Positions 26,187-34,150 of a stretch of DNA of 64,000 nucleotides are shown here, piece by piece. The stretch's first letter is position 1. Each line of letters starts with the position of its first letter. Source of the DNA: Collinsella aerofaciens (GTDB lineage Bacteria; Actinomycetota; Coriobacteriia; Coriobacteriales; Coriobacteriaceae). A program made the translations under genes and the position numbers. The notes under the pieces were generated by a model that worked only from the letters and a program-made list of their open reading frames with translations, had not been told where the DNA came from and searched no databases. The stretch is taken from positions 1 through 64,000 of the forward strand of contig NZ_JAQLDU010000003.1 of the NCBI RefSeq assembly GCF_028209625.1, given 5' to 3'.

Positions 26187-27212
26187 ATGCTCGCGTTCAA
26201 CAACGACTATTCCCACGGCGCACATCCGGCGGTGCTGCAGGCGCTCGTCGACACCAACATGGAGCCGCAGCCTGGCTACGGCACCGATGCGCACACCGAG
26301 CGTGCCAAGCAGCTTATTCGCGAGGCCTGTCAGGCTCCCGATGCCGACGTATTTTTGCTGGTGGGAGGCACGCAGACCAACGCGACGGTGATTGACATGC
26401 TGCTCGCGCCGTACGAGGGCGTGGTTGCCGCCGAGACCGGCCACGTTGCCTGCCACGAGGCGGGCGCCATCGAGTTTGGCGGCCACAAGGTGCTCACCAT
26501 CCCCGGCTACGAGGGCAAGATGCACGCCGAGGATCTCGAAAACTATATCCAAGTGTTCTACGAAAACGAGAGCTGTGAGCACATGGTGTTTCCGGGCGCC
26601 GTGTATGTGAGCCTGTCGACCGAGTACGGCACGCTGTACTCCAAGGCTGAGCTCGCGGCAATCCATGCGGTGTGCCAGAAGCGCGAGATTCCGCTGTTTG
26701 TGGATGGCGCCCGCCTGGCCTATGCGCTGGCGGCCGATGAGTGCGACATTACCCTGCCCGAGCTGGCGCAGCTGTGCGACGTATTCTACATTGGCGGCAC
26801 CAAGTGCGGCGCGCTCTGCGGCGAGGCTGTGGTGGTCTGCGGCATGCACGCTCCGGCGCATCCCATTCCGCGCATTAAGCAGCACGGCGCGCTGCTGGCC
26901 AAGGGCCGCCTGACGGGCGTGCAGTTTGAGGCGCTCTTTACCAATGGCCTGTATTTTGAGATCGGTCGCCAGGCGATTGAGACGGCTCAGGCGCTGCGCC
27001 GCGTGCTGCATGAGCGCGGCTACGAGTTCTTCTTGGAGACGCCTACGAACCAACAGTTCGTGATTCTGCCCAACGAGGATATGGCCCGCATTCGCGAGCA
27101 CGCCTCGATCGAGTACTGGGAAAAGCACGACGAGACCCGCACCGTGGTGCGTTTTTGCACCAGCTGGGCCACGACGCAGGAGGACATCGACGCGCTGGCT
27201 GCCGTCCTGTAA
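26187..27212 (+). CDS. Low-specificity threonine aldolase / beta-eliminating lyase
   Basis: 341 residues, the usual length. The PLP fold is shown by FNNDYSHGAHPAVL at the N terminus, GGTQTNATVI around the cofactor phosphate, VDGARLAYAL supplying the Asp that contacts the pyridine nitrogen, and YIGGTKCGALCGE with the Schiff-base Lys206. The family splits L-threonine or L-allo-threonine into glycine and acetaldehyde. AGAGGATTGCC precedes the ATG. It is followed by a terminator (27230) and a GNAT gene. Confidence 0.88.
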   Translation: MLAFNNDYSHGAHPAVLQALVDTNMEPQPGYGTDAHTERAKQLIREACQAPDADVFLLVGGTQTNATVIDMLLAPYEGVVAAETGHVACHEAGAIEFGGHKVLTIPGYEGKMHAEDLENYIQVFYENESCEHMVFPGAVYVSLSTEYGTLYSKAELAAIHAVCQKREIPLFVDGARLAYALAADECDITLPELAQLCDVFYIGGTKCGALCGEAVVVCGMHAPAHPIPRIKQHGALLAKGRLTGVQFEALFTNGLYFEIGRQAIETAQALRRVLHERGYEFFLETPTNQQFVILPNEDMARIREHASIEYWEKHDETRTVVRFCTSWATTQEDIDALAAVL

Positions 27213-27229
27213 GTTGATGCAATGACGAG

Positions 27230-27267
27230 GGCCGCCTTGCGCTTGGGTTTGGCGCAGGGCGGCCTTT
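27230..27267 (+). terminator. Terminator after the threonine aldolase gene
   Basis: A 13-bp stem, 27230-27242 with 27252-27264 (one T-G pair), then TTTGC. Confidence 0.8.
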
Positions 27268-27287
27268 GCTTTTGGGAGAAGGGTTGT

Positions 27288-27869
27288 ATGACCGAGATGT
27301 CCGAGCCGACGATTCGCCTGGCGACGCCCGATGACGCGCCGGCGTTGCTTGCCATCTATGAGCCGTATGTGCGCCAGACGGCGATTACCTGCGAATACGA
27401 GGTGCCGAGCGTTGAGGAGTTCGCCGGGCGCATCGAGCGTACGCTCAAACGCTATCCGTATCTGGTGATGGAGCTGGACGGGCGTCCGGTAGGCTATGCC
27501 TATGCGAGTCCGCTCAACAGCCGCGAGGCATACGACTGGTCGGTCGAGACGTCGATTTACCTGGCACGCGACGTGCGCCACGGCGGGCTGGGCCGCAAGC
27601 TGCACGATGCGCTCAAGCAGTGCCTGATCGCGATGGGCATCACCAACATGTGCGCGCTCATCGCCGTGCCGCACGACAAGGACGACGAGTATCTAACGCA
27701 CAACAGCCAGGACTTCCATGCCCATATGGGATATCGCTTGGTGGGTGCTTTCGACCGCTGTGCCCAAAAGTTCGGCCGCTGGTACGACATGTGCTGGATG
27801 GAGCTGGTCCTGGCCGAGCGCACCCCCAACCAGCCCAAACCAACCTGGTTCCCCGACCTTCCCGCCTAA
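27288..27869 (+). CDS. GNAT acetyltransferase, phosphinothricin-acetyltransferase-like
   Basis: 193 residues. The start is IRLATPDDAPALLAIYEPYV, then ITCEYEVPSVEEF and GYAYASPLNSREAYDWS typical of the Pat/YncA group, with acetyl-CoA loop RHGGLGRKLHDAL and a C-terminal GYRLVGAFDRCAQKFGRW segment. Members acetylate amines on small molecules such as methionine sulfoximine. ATG 27288 has GGAGAAGG upstream; a second ATG three codons later is also possible. Confidence 0.82.
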   Translation: MTEMSEPTIRLATPDDAPALLAIYEPYVRQTAITCEYEVPSVEEFAGRIERTLKRYPYLVMELDGRPVGYAYASPLNSREAYDWSVETSIYLARDVRHGGLGRKLHDALKQCLIAMGITNMCALIAVPHDKDDEYLTHNSQDFHAHMGYRLVGAFDRCAQKFGRWYDMCWMELVLAERTPNQPKPTWFPDLPA

Positions 27870-27905
27870 AACCACCACGAAGGTGCCTGTCCCTTTGTGG
27901 TGGTT
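27870..27905. repeat. Short palindromic element, family B copy 1
   Basis: A 14-bp stem (27870-27883 with 27892-27905, one mismatch) with loop TGCCTGTC. The arms start AACCACCAC. It sits exactly between the convergent GNAT and GntR genes and could serve as a two-way terminator. Two other copies lie at 45735 and 46472. Confidence 0.8.
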
Positions 27906-28626
27906 AGCCGATGGGCTCGGTGTATTTGGCGCGGTCGGTGCGCTGGATACGCTTGGAGATATGGAGCGGGCGGCCGTCGGCGTCGTAGACGTAGTCGGTG
28001 ATCAGGATTAGCGCCTGCCCGCGCTCGACGTTGAGCAAAAACGCCTCGTTTTGCGATGCATAGCACACCTCAAAGGTCTTGTGCCCCTGCGCCGGCGCGC
28101 GATGGAACTCCTGGCGCAGCGTGGCGTAGAGCGATCCGTTGATATCGCGATCGATGAGCGGGGCAAAGCTCGGCGCCAGGTAGGTGGTCTCCAGGCACAG
28201 CGGGGCATCGTCCAGATAGCGCAGGCGGACAAGTTTGACGAGCTTGCTGCCCGCGGGCACATCAAAAAACTTGGCCACGTCGCCGGCGGCCTTGGCAAAG
28301 CCCGAGTCAACCGTGCGTGTGGTGGGCTTCATGCCCTGACCCTGGACCTGTGCCGTGTAGCTCGAAAACACCAGGTTGTTCTCGTGGAGCGCCGGCGTGT
28401 CGGCCACAAAGGCACCGCGCCCGCGTTCGGTGCGAAGCAGACCCTCATCAACGAGTACCTTAAGCGCGTGGCGCACGGTGCTGCGCGACAGGCCCGATTC
28501 GTCCATGAGTTCCATCTCGGACGGCAGTTTATCTCCGCGGGCGTAGGTGCCGGCGGCAATGCGGTCGCGAAGCGTTGCCGCCAGACGCTCGTATTGGGTC
28601 AAGTTCTTTTTCAACGAAGTGCTCAT
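27904..28626 (-). CDS. GntR/HutC-family regulator with UTRA domain
   Basis: 240 residues. The N-terminal winged helix (residues ~10-75) has YERLAATLRDRIAAGTYARG, KLPSEMELM, LSRSTVRHALKVLVDEGLL and the wing RGRGAFVAD. The C-terminal UTRA ligand-binding domain spans the rest. HutC-type proteins usually repress sugar or amino-sugar genes until a phosphorylated sugar binds UTRA. It is divergent from the SIS deglycase-like gene at 28832, with at least three copies of a TTGTATGC box between them, so it most likely controls both genes. Confidence 0.88.
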   Translation of the reverse strand: MSTSLKKNLTQYERLAATLRDRIAAGTYARGDKLPSEMELMDESGLSRSTVRHALKVLVDEGLLRTERGRGAFVADTPALHENNLVFSSYTAQVQGQGMKPTTRTVDSGFAKAAGDVAKFFDVPAGSKLVKLVRLRYLDDAPLCLETTYLAPSFAPLIDRDINGSLYATLRQEFHRAPAQGHKTFEVCYASQNEAFLLNVERGQALILITDYVYDADGRPLHISKRIQRTDRAKYTEPIG

Positions 28627-28636
28627 GCGAACAACC

Positions 28637-28794
28637 TGTATCTAACTTGTATGCTTACAGAACCAAGCATGTATCCAACATGACAACAAAACCGCTGGTA
28701 ATGGCTTGCCGAAAACTTTACCAGCAAAATTTCTAAGACAAATATAGCATACAACTAGTCGACATCGTTAAAACATGTATGTAACTTGTATGCC
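28637..28794. promoter_or_regulatory. Operator region between divergent GntR and SIS genes
   Basis: Two 18-bp direct copies, TGTATCTAACTTGTATGC (28637-28654) and TGTATGTAACTTGTATGC (28776-28793), differ at one base. An inverted half site, GCATACAA (28748-28755), and a related GCATGTATCCAACATG (28668-28683) lie between them. The last copy is close to the SIS ribosome-binding site. The repeats probably bind the adjacent GntR protein. Confidence 0.65.
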
Positions 28795-28831
28795 ATCGAC
28801 AGCATCAAACGAGAAGAAAGGCTGATGCACG

Positions 28832-29824
28832 ATGACTACTCAGGAACAGGTTAAGGACGTCGTCTCCCAGGTTTTGGCTGACAAGGCAGACAAGGGCGGC
28901 ATCAAGCGCGTCGTGTGGATCGGCGCCGGCGGATCCAACGGCGGCAACTATCCTGCCCAGTACTTTATGGAGCACGAGGCCACGCAGGTCGTGAGCTCCA
29001 GCTACACCAGCAACGAGTTCGTGCACGCCACGCCTGCCTACGTCAACGAGAACACCCTGGCCGTCGTCGTGTCCATGCGCGGCACCAAGGAGACCATCGT
29101 CGCCGCCCAGGTCGCCAAGGACCACGGCGCCAGCACCATCGCCATCTATGTTGACGAGTCCGGCCTCACCGAGGTCTGCGACTACAAGATCCAGTACGAC
29201 AGCCTGGCCGTCGACGAGTCCTGCATGGGCCGCACCAACTCTGCCGTCGTGACCATGATCGCCATGGAGCTTACGCAGCAGACCGAGGGCTATGCCGAGT
29301 ACGAGACCGCTATGGCCGCCTTCGACTTGGTCGACCCCATCTATCGCAAGGCCGTCGAGTACACCCGTCCGCTCGCAGCCAAGTGGGCCGAGCAGAACGC
29401 CGACAAGCCCTGCATCAACGTGATGGCTCAGGGTCCGCTCTTTGGTGCCGCCTACGTCTTTAGCATCTGCAACGTGCAGGAGATGCTGCAGATCGACTCC
29501 TGCACCATCAACACCTGCGACTTCTTCCACGGTCCCTTCGAGATCCTGGACAAGCGTACCTCGCTGTTCCAGCTCATCAGCGTCGGCCGCAGCCGCTGCA
29601 ACGACGAGCGCGGCATTCGCTTTGTCAACCAGTACGGTGGTGAGCGCGTCTACCAGCTCGACGCCAAGGAGCTCGGCCTCAACGACATCAAGGACAGCGT
29701 GAGCGAGTACTTCAACCACCTGATCTTTGCCCCGATCCTCAACAACGTCTACATGCGTGCGCTCTCCGCCGTCACCCACAAGGACTACATGACGCGCCGC
29801 TACATGTGGAAGCTGGATTACTAA
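28832..29824 (+). CDS. SIS-domain protein, FrlB/GfrF-type sugar-phosphate deglycase (paralogue 1)
   Basis: 330 residues with two SIS lobes. The first lobe has VVWIGAGGSNGGNYPAQYF and VVSMRGTKETIVAA; the second contains the candidate catalytic pair Glu217 (QEMLQ) and His233 (FFHGPFE), 16 residues apart as in E. coli FrlB. The C terminus RRYMWKLDY matches the family end. FrlB-type enzymes split fructoselysine 6-phosphate into lysine and glucose 6-phosphate. Position 13 of the loop is Asp (CDFFHGP) where the other paralogues have Glu, so its substrate may differ. No PTS genes adjoin it directly; the divergent GntR is its likely regulator. Confidence 0.78.
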   Translation: MTTQEQVKDVVSQVLADKADKGGIKRVVWIGAGGSNGGNYPAQYFMEHEATQVVSSSYTSNEFVHATPAYVNENTLAVVVSMRGTKETIVAAQVAKDHGASTIAIYVDESGLTEVCDYKIQYDSLAVDESCMGRTNSAVVTMIAMELTQQTEGYAEYETAMAAFDLVDPIYRKAVEYTRPLAAKWAEQNADKPCINVMAQGPLFGAAYVFSICNVQEMLQIDSCTINTCDFFHGPFEILDKRTSLFQLISVGRSRCNDERGIRFVNQYGGERVYQLDAKELGLNDIKDSVSEYFNHLIFAPILNNVYMRALSAVTHKDYMTRRYMWKLDY

Positions 29825-29860
29825 GGGATAGAGCGGCCTAACAGCCCAATACCCCTCATG

Positions 29861-29980
29861 AGTTGCGGTGGAATAGTTCCTGTTTGGGGGCGTGAAGCCT
29901 CTGTTTGAGAACTATTTCACTGCAACTGCTAGAGCGGCACTTGGGGACGTTCCCTTTCTGCCGGCAGTTGGGGACACTCC
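29861..29980. repeat. 19-bp inverted repeat plus GGGGAC direct repeats
   Basis: 29861-29879 pairs with 29909-29927, the only exceptions being two G-T pairs. Just after it come two similar ~19-bp direct repeats (29935-29953 and 29962-29980) containing TTGGGGAC. The gap 29825-30083 has no gene. Confidence 0.7.
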
Positions 29981-30016
29981 TTGTGTCGAGAGATTTCCCG
30001 TTCGCCGATTTGTGCC

Positions 30017-30043
30017 TTGAAAAATGTATATAACGACTATAAC
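30017..30043 (+). promoter_or_regulatory. Promoter with paired ATAAC boxes before the DMT transporter gene
   Basis: TTGAAA (30017-30022) and TATAAC (30038-30043) with a 15-bp spacer. ATAAC occurs twice, at 30030-30034 and 30039-30043, 9 bp apart. The same box recurs in three other promoters of this window. Confidence 0.5.
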
Positions 30044-30083
30044 GTAGCATGAAACATATTGGAAATATACTGAGGAGGCTGCG

Positions 30084-31166
30084 TTGAAGAGGAGCAATCT
30101 GGGCTATGTGCTGGTGCTGATCGCCGCGCTTATGTGGGGCAGCATCGGAATCTTTGTAAACGGCATCTCAGCCATGGGCGTTTCGTCCCAGAGCATGGCT
30201 GCCTTTCGCTTGTTGGTCGGAGCGCTTATCTTGGCGCCGGTCCTGATGTTTATGGGCTGCCGTCCGGGTGAGGGGTCTACCGTGGTTCAGGGTCCGCTGA
30301 CCCTGTTCAAGGCAAGCCCTAAAGAGCTTGTTTCCTGCGCGCTTGTCGGTATCGTCGGTTTGGCTTCCGCCAACACCTGCTATTACGAGTGCATGCGCGA
30401 GGTGGGCATGTCCACGGCATCGGTGCTGCTCTACACGTCGCCGGTGTTTGGCGTCGCGCTCGGCCGCGTCCTTTATCGCGAGGACGTGACCCTCAACAAG
30501 CTCGTCGCCATTGTCTTTAACATCGTTGGCTGTGTGCTTGCGGTGACCAATGGCGACCTTTCCGGTTTTCATTTTTCGGTTTGGGGCGTCACGTCGGGCG
30601 TGATTGCAGGCCTTTGTGGTGCGTCGCTCGCGGTGTTTAGCCGGATAGCAACCAAGACGGTCCACCCGCTGGCTGTCACGTTTTGGGGCTTTGTTTTTGG
30701 CGGTGCGGTTATGGCAGCTATCGCGGCTCCGTGGCCGGATGTCGCCGCGGCAATGTCGCCACAGCTGCTGCTGCTGTTCCTTGGCTTTGGACTCATCCCC
30801 ACAGCCGTGGCTTACATCTTATATATGCAGGGTCTGTCCATGGGGCTCGAGACGTCGAAAGTTCCCGTCGTAATGTCATTCGAGACAGTCGTCACCGTAC
30901 TGCTGGGCATTGGTGTCTACGCCGAGCCCGCCGGCGCGATCAAAGTTCTGGGCATCGTTTTGGTGCTCGCGTCCATCGTGATTATGAACACCGACTTTTC
31001 CAAGCTGCGCAACAGTGTGTTTGTCGGTCATGTCGTTGAGAGCATGACCTTTAAACCCAACGCGTGGTGGACGGAGAAATCGCAGGACATGGATCTCTTC
31101 CGCGAGCGCACGGGCATTGCGCTGGAGCCCACCGTGCAGGAAAGTCCCTGGTACTTCGTGCGATAG
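30084..31166 (+). CDS. DMT/EamA-family transporter with C-terminal extension
   Basis: 360 residues with ten membrane segments in two EamA repeats, the first beginning GYVLVLIAALMWGSIGIFVNG and the second near WGVTSGVIAGLCGASLAVFS. The family exports or imports metabolites, including amino acids and sugars. The start is TTG 30084, with GAGGAGG 6 nt upstream. About 50 residues after the last membrane segment form a polar tail (ending ESPWYFVR) not usual in the family. A GTTAT/ATAAC-box promoter links it to the PTS cluster downstream, so it may export lysine or another product of Amadori-compound breakdown; this is inference. Confidence 0.8.
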   Translation: MKRSNLGYVLVLIAALMWGSIGIFVNGISAMGVSSQSMAAFRLLVGALILAPVLMFMGCRPGEGSTVVQGPLTLFKASPKELVSCALVGIVGLASANTCYYECMREVGMSTASVLLYTSPVFGVALGRVLYREDVTLNKLVAIVFNIVGCVLAVTNGDLSGFHFSVWGVTSGVIAGLCGASLAVFSRIATKTVHPLAVTFWGFVFGGAVMAAIAAPWPDVAAAMSPQLLLLFLGFGLIPTAVAYILYMQGLSMGLETSKVPVVMSFETVVTVLLGIGVYAEPAGAIKVLGIVLVLASIVIMNTDFSKLRNSVFVGHVVESMTFKPNAWWTEKSQDMDLFRERTGIALEPTVQESPWYFVR

Positions 31167-31316
31167 GGGGGTTGCGCGCGGCGTCCGACCTGGGGTTATC
31201 CAGCCAGCGCCGGCCTACCCAAGACCATCGTTTCGATTGCGTTAAACCCGCCAACGGTCGTTTTTCACCCGCGAACGGTTTATATACTAATTATCAATAT
31301 AAGCAACGTATAAGAC

Positions 31317-31333
31317 GTTATAATGACCATAAC
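31317..31333. promoter_or_regulatory. GTTAT-N7-ATAAC operator overlapping a TATAAT box
   Basis: GTTAT (31317-31321) and ATAAC (31329-31333) form an inverted repeat; TATAAT lies at 31319-31324. The ATG of the PTS IIAB gene is 17 bp downstream. The AAGACGTTATA string at 31312-31322 occurs again at 37452-37462. Confidence 0.6.
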
Positions 31334-31350
31334 GAAAAGGAGGAGGCAAG

Positions 31351-32274
31351 ATGAATCAGATCATTCTCGCATCTCATGGCGGCCTGGCCGCAGGCGCCAA
31401 AGACACGCTCGAGATGGTTCTCGGCGACGTGTCGAACGTCCACGTCGTGTCGCTTGCTCGTGACGACAAGGAGCCCATCACCAATAAGGTTGAGGCTATG
31501 ATCGCCACGTTCAACGCGGACGACACCGTCTATGTGCTGACCGATATGCTCGGCAGCTCGGTCAACAACAACATGGTCGAGCTTTCCAAGAACGGCACGA
31601 AGTTCACGGTTGTTAGCGGTTTCAACATCCCGCTGGCGCTCACGCTCGCTATGAGCCCCGTCCCCGTCAAGGGTGCCGAGCTCGCGGCCCTCATCAACGA
31701 GGCCCGCACCGGTCTGACCAACCCCAACGCACCGGTCGAGGCCGCCGCGGCTCCCGCCAAGAAGGCCAAGGCGTCCCGTCACAGCTCCGGTCCCGCCAAG
31801 ATCGTCCTCGCACGTCTTGACTACCGTCTGCTGCACGGCCAGACCGTCTTTACCTGGACCACCAAGGTTCAGGCCGAGCGCATCATCGTCGTCGACAACG
31901 CTGCCGCCAACGATGACATCAAGAAGGGCGCTCTTAAGCTGGCCAAGCCCCAGGGCGTGCGCCTGAACGTCTTCACCGTCGAGCGTGCCCTCGCCAAGAT
32001 GGACAAGCTCAACACCCTCGGCGAGCGCGTCATGTTCGTCTTTGGCAACACGGCCGAGATGCTGCAGTTCTGCCAGGGCTACAAGCTCGACGCCATCAAC
32101 CTGGGCGCCACCGCCAACCACGACGGTGCCGATCAGGTCGGCGGCAAGGACAGCTCCGTCTTCCTCGACGCCACCCAGAAGGCCGACGTCAACCAGCTGC
32201 TCGACATGGGCATCAAGCTCTACGTCCAGCAGACCCCTACGTATCAGAGCGTCGACATCGACGCCAAGCTGTAA
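31351..32274 (+). CDS. PTS mannose-family IIA-IIB fusion protein
   Basis: 307 residues. Residues 1-130 are the IIA domain with the phospho-acceptor His9 in LASHGGLA and VLTDMLGSSVNNN. A linker rich in Ala, Lys and Pro (~130-148) leads to the IIB domain with phospho-acceptor His162 in DYRLLHGQT and the family DDIKKGALKLA segment. Phosphate passes from HPr to IIA to IIB to the incoming sugar. AAGGAGGAGG precedes the ATG. It heads the IIC-IID-SIS-HAD gene series. In the cluster at 50936 the same two domains are separate proteins. Confidence 0.93.
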   Translation: MNQIILASHGGLAAGAKDTLEMVLGDVSNVHVVSLARDDKEPITNKVEAMIATFNADDTVYVLTDMLGSSVNNNMVELSKNGTKFTVVSGFNIPLALTLAMSPVPVKGAELAALINEARTGLTNPNAPVEAAAAPAKKAKASRHSSGPAKIVLARLDYRLLHGQTVFTWTTKVQAERIIVVDNAAANDDIKKGALKLAKPQGVRLNVFTVERALAKMDKLNTLGERVMFVFGNTAEMLQFCQGYKLDAINLGATANHDGADQVGGKDSSVFLDATQKADVNQLLDMGIKLYVQQTPTYQSVDIDAKL

Positions 32275-32310
32275 TCAACCAGGCTTTTGCCTGACTGAAA
32301 GGAGAAGGGT

Positions 32311-33105
32311 ATGAATACGTTCATCAGTGCGGTGCTCGTCGGCCTCGTCGGCGTGTTCTGCATGTGGGACTCCCGCCTGCTCGGTCGTCTTAACTTCGAG
32401 CAGCCTCTCGTTGGCGCTACGCTCGTCGGTCTGCTGCTGGGCGATGTGCCCACCGGCCTTGCCGTCGGTGCCGCCGTCGAGCTCGTGTCCATGGGCCTGG
32501 TGCAGGTCGGCGCCGCCGTTCCGCCCGATATGGTCCTGGGCGGCATCGTGGCCGCTGCCTTCGCGTGCCTGACCGATGCTTCCGCCGAGACCGCCATGAC
32601 GATCGCCATCCCGGTCGCCGTCCTGGGTCAGCTCCTCGGCATCGTGTTCCGTTCCATCATCGCCGCCCTCACCCATGTGGCCGATAGCGCGATTGATAAC
32701 GGCAAGTTCAAGACCGCCTACCGTATGCACATCTGCGCCGGCTCCGGTCTGTACGCCATCATGTACTTCCTGCCGATCTTCCTGGCCGTCTTTGTCGGTA
32801 CCGACCTGGTCCAAGCCATCGTCAACATGGTTCCCGAGTGGCTGTCCGTTGGTCTGAACGTCTCGACCAAGATCATGACCGCCTACGGTCTGGCCCTGCT
32901 GCTCACCATGATGATCAAGAAGGGTATGACCCCGTTCCTGTTCATCGGCTTCCTGCTCGCCGTCTACCTCAACCTGTCCGTCATCGCGGTCGCTCTGATC
33001 GGTGTGTGCCTGGCTATCGTCTTCATGGGCTTCAAGTTCAATGGCTCCCATGCAGCCGCCGGTGTCGATTCCGACTACGATCCGCTCGAAGACGACGAAG
33101 ACTAA
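32311..33105 (+). CDS. PTS mannose-family IIC permease subunit
   Basis: 264 residues, complete. It starts FISAVLVGLVGVFCMWDSRL and contains GLLLGDVPTGLAVGAAVELV and VQVGAAVPPDMVLGG, which mark the family. Several membrane segments follow and the tail is acidic. With IID it forms the membrane channel that carries the sugar while IIB phosphorylates it. AAGGAGAAGG precedes the ATG; 36 bp after IIAB and 13 bp before IID. Confidence 0.94.
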   Translation: MNTFISAVLVGLVGVFCMWDSRLLGRLNFEQPLVGATLVGLLLGDVPTGLAVGAAVELVSMGLVQVGAAVPPDMVLGGIVAAAFACLTDASAETAMTIAIPVAVLGQLLGIVFRSIIAALTHVADSAIDNGKFKTAYRMHICAGSGLYAIMYFLPIFLAVFVGTDLVQAIVNMVPEWLSVGLNVSTKIMTAYGLALLLTMMIKKGMTPFLFIGFLLAVYLNLSVIAVALIGVCLAIVFMGFKFNGSHAAAGVDSDYDPLEDDED

Positions 33106-33118
33106 GGAGGAACACACT

Positions 33119-33952
33119 ATGGCAACCGCAACCAAGGACGTGTCCCTGAACAAGAAGGTCAGCCAGTTCTTCTGGCGCTCCTGGGCCATCCAGGCCTCTT
33201 GGAACTACGAGCGTCAGATGAACATGGGCTTCCTCTACGGCATGGTCCCCACGCTCGATCGCCTCTATCCGGACGAGTCCGACCCCAAGCAGCTCGCTGC
33301 TAAGAAAGAGGCTTACCACCGTCACATGGCGTTCTACAACTGCACCCCGCAGACGAGCGCTTTCATCCTGGGCCTCGCCGCCTCCATGGAGGAGGAGTAC
33401 GCCAAGGATCCCGAGAACTTCGATCCCGATTCGATTAACGCGGTCAAGACCTCCCTCATGGGCCCGCTTTCCGGCATCGGTGACTCCTTCTTCCAGGGCA
33501 CCATCCGCGTTATCGCCTTTGGCCTGGGCGTTCAGCTGGCTCAGCAGGGCTCCATCATGGGTCCGATCCTGGCCATGCTCATCTCCATCGTGCCCTCCGT
33601 GCTGATCACGTGGTTCGCTGCCAAGATCGGCTACCAGGGCGGCCACGAGTACCTGAGCAAGCTTCAGGGCGGCGACCTCATGGAGAAGCTCATGTATGTC
33701 TGCGGCATCGTGGGTCTTATGTCCGTGGGCGGCATGATCGCTACGCTGATTGGCGCCACCACCCCGCTGCAGTTCGCTGAGGGCACCGTCGTGATCCAGG
33801 ACATCCTGGACGGCATGATGCCCCAGATGATTTCCCTTGGCCTCACTGGCCTTATGTACTGGCTCATCAAGAAGAACGTCAACACCGGTTGGCTTCTCGT
33901 GATCGCCATCGTGGGCGGCATCGCCCTCTCCGCGGCCGGCATCCTGGCCTAG
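33119..33952 (+). CDS. PTS mannose-family IID subunit
   Basis: 277 residues. The N terminus has the conserved FFWRSWAIQASWNYERQMNM and GFLYGM, followed by MGPLSGIGDSFFQGT and C-terminal membrane segments. AAGGAGGAAC lies just before the ATG, which directly follows the IIC stop. Partner of IIC. Two hairpins separate it from the SIS gene downstream. Confidence 0.94.
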   Translation: MATATKDVSLNKKVSQFFWRSWAIQASWNYERQMNMGFLYGMVPTLDRLYPDESDPKQLAAKKEAYHRHMAFYNCTPQTSAFILGLAASMEEEYAKDPENFDPDSINAVKTSLMGPLSGIGDSFFQGTIRVIAFGLGVQLAQQGSIMGPILAMLISIVPSVLITWFAAKIGYQGGHEYLSKLQGGDLMEKLMYVCGIVGLMSVGGMIATLIGATTPLQFAEGTVVIQDILDGMMPQMISLGLTGLMYWLIKKNVNTGWLLVIAIVGGIALSAAGILA

Positions 33953-33986
33953 TCGCGACCAAGCGCCTAATCGCTTTCCCCCGGGG

Positions 33987-34017
33987 GCCTGCCTGGCATC
34001 CCATACCCCAGGCAGGC
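33987..34017 (+). terminator. Hairpin after the PTS IID gene
   Basis: Perfect 10-bp stem GCCTGCCTGG (33987-33996) with CCAGGCAGGC (34008-34017), then TTCC. Weak U-tract, so partial termination or RNA processing is as likely. Confidence 0.55.
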
Positions 34018-34029
34018 TTCCATCCCTAA

Positions 34030-34060
34030 ATGTGTCAAAGGGACAGTTCCTTTGTCACAT
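34030..34060. repeat. Short palindromic element related to family B
   Basis: A 12-bp stem (34030-34041 with 34049-34060, one mismatch). The loop and inner stem read CAAAGGGACAGTTCCTTTG. This shares the CAAAGG...GGGACAG core with the family B elements, but the outer stem is different. Confidence 0.7.
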
Positions 34061-34150
34061 CCTCAACGGGCCGGCGACTCGGTCCAAATCACGGTAACCC
34101 TGCGAGCGCCCGGCAATGTGGCGCCGCAAAAATCGAAAGGAATGTGTCAG

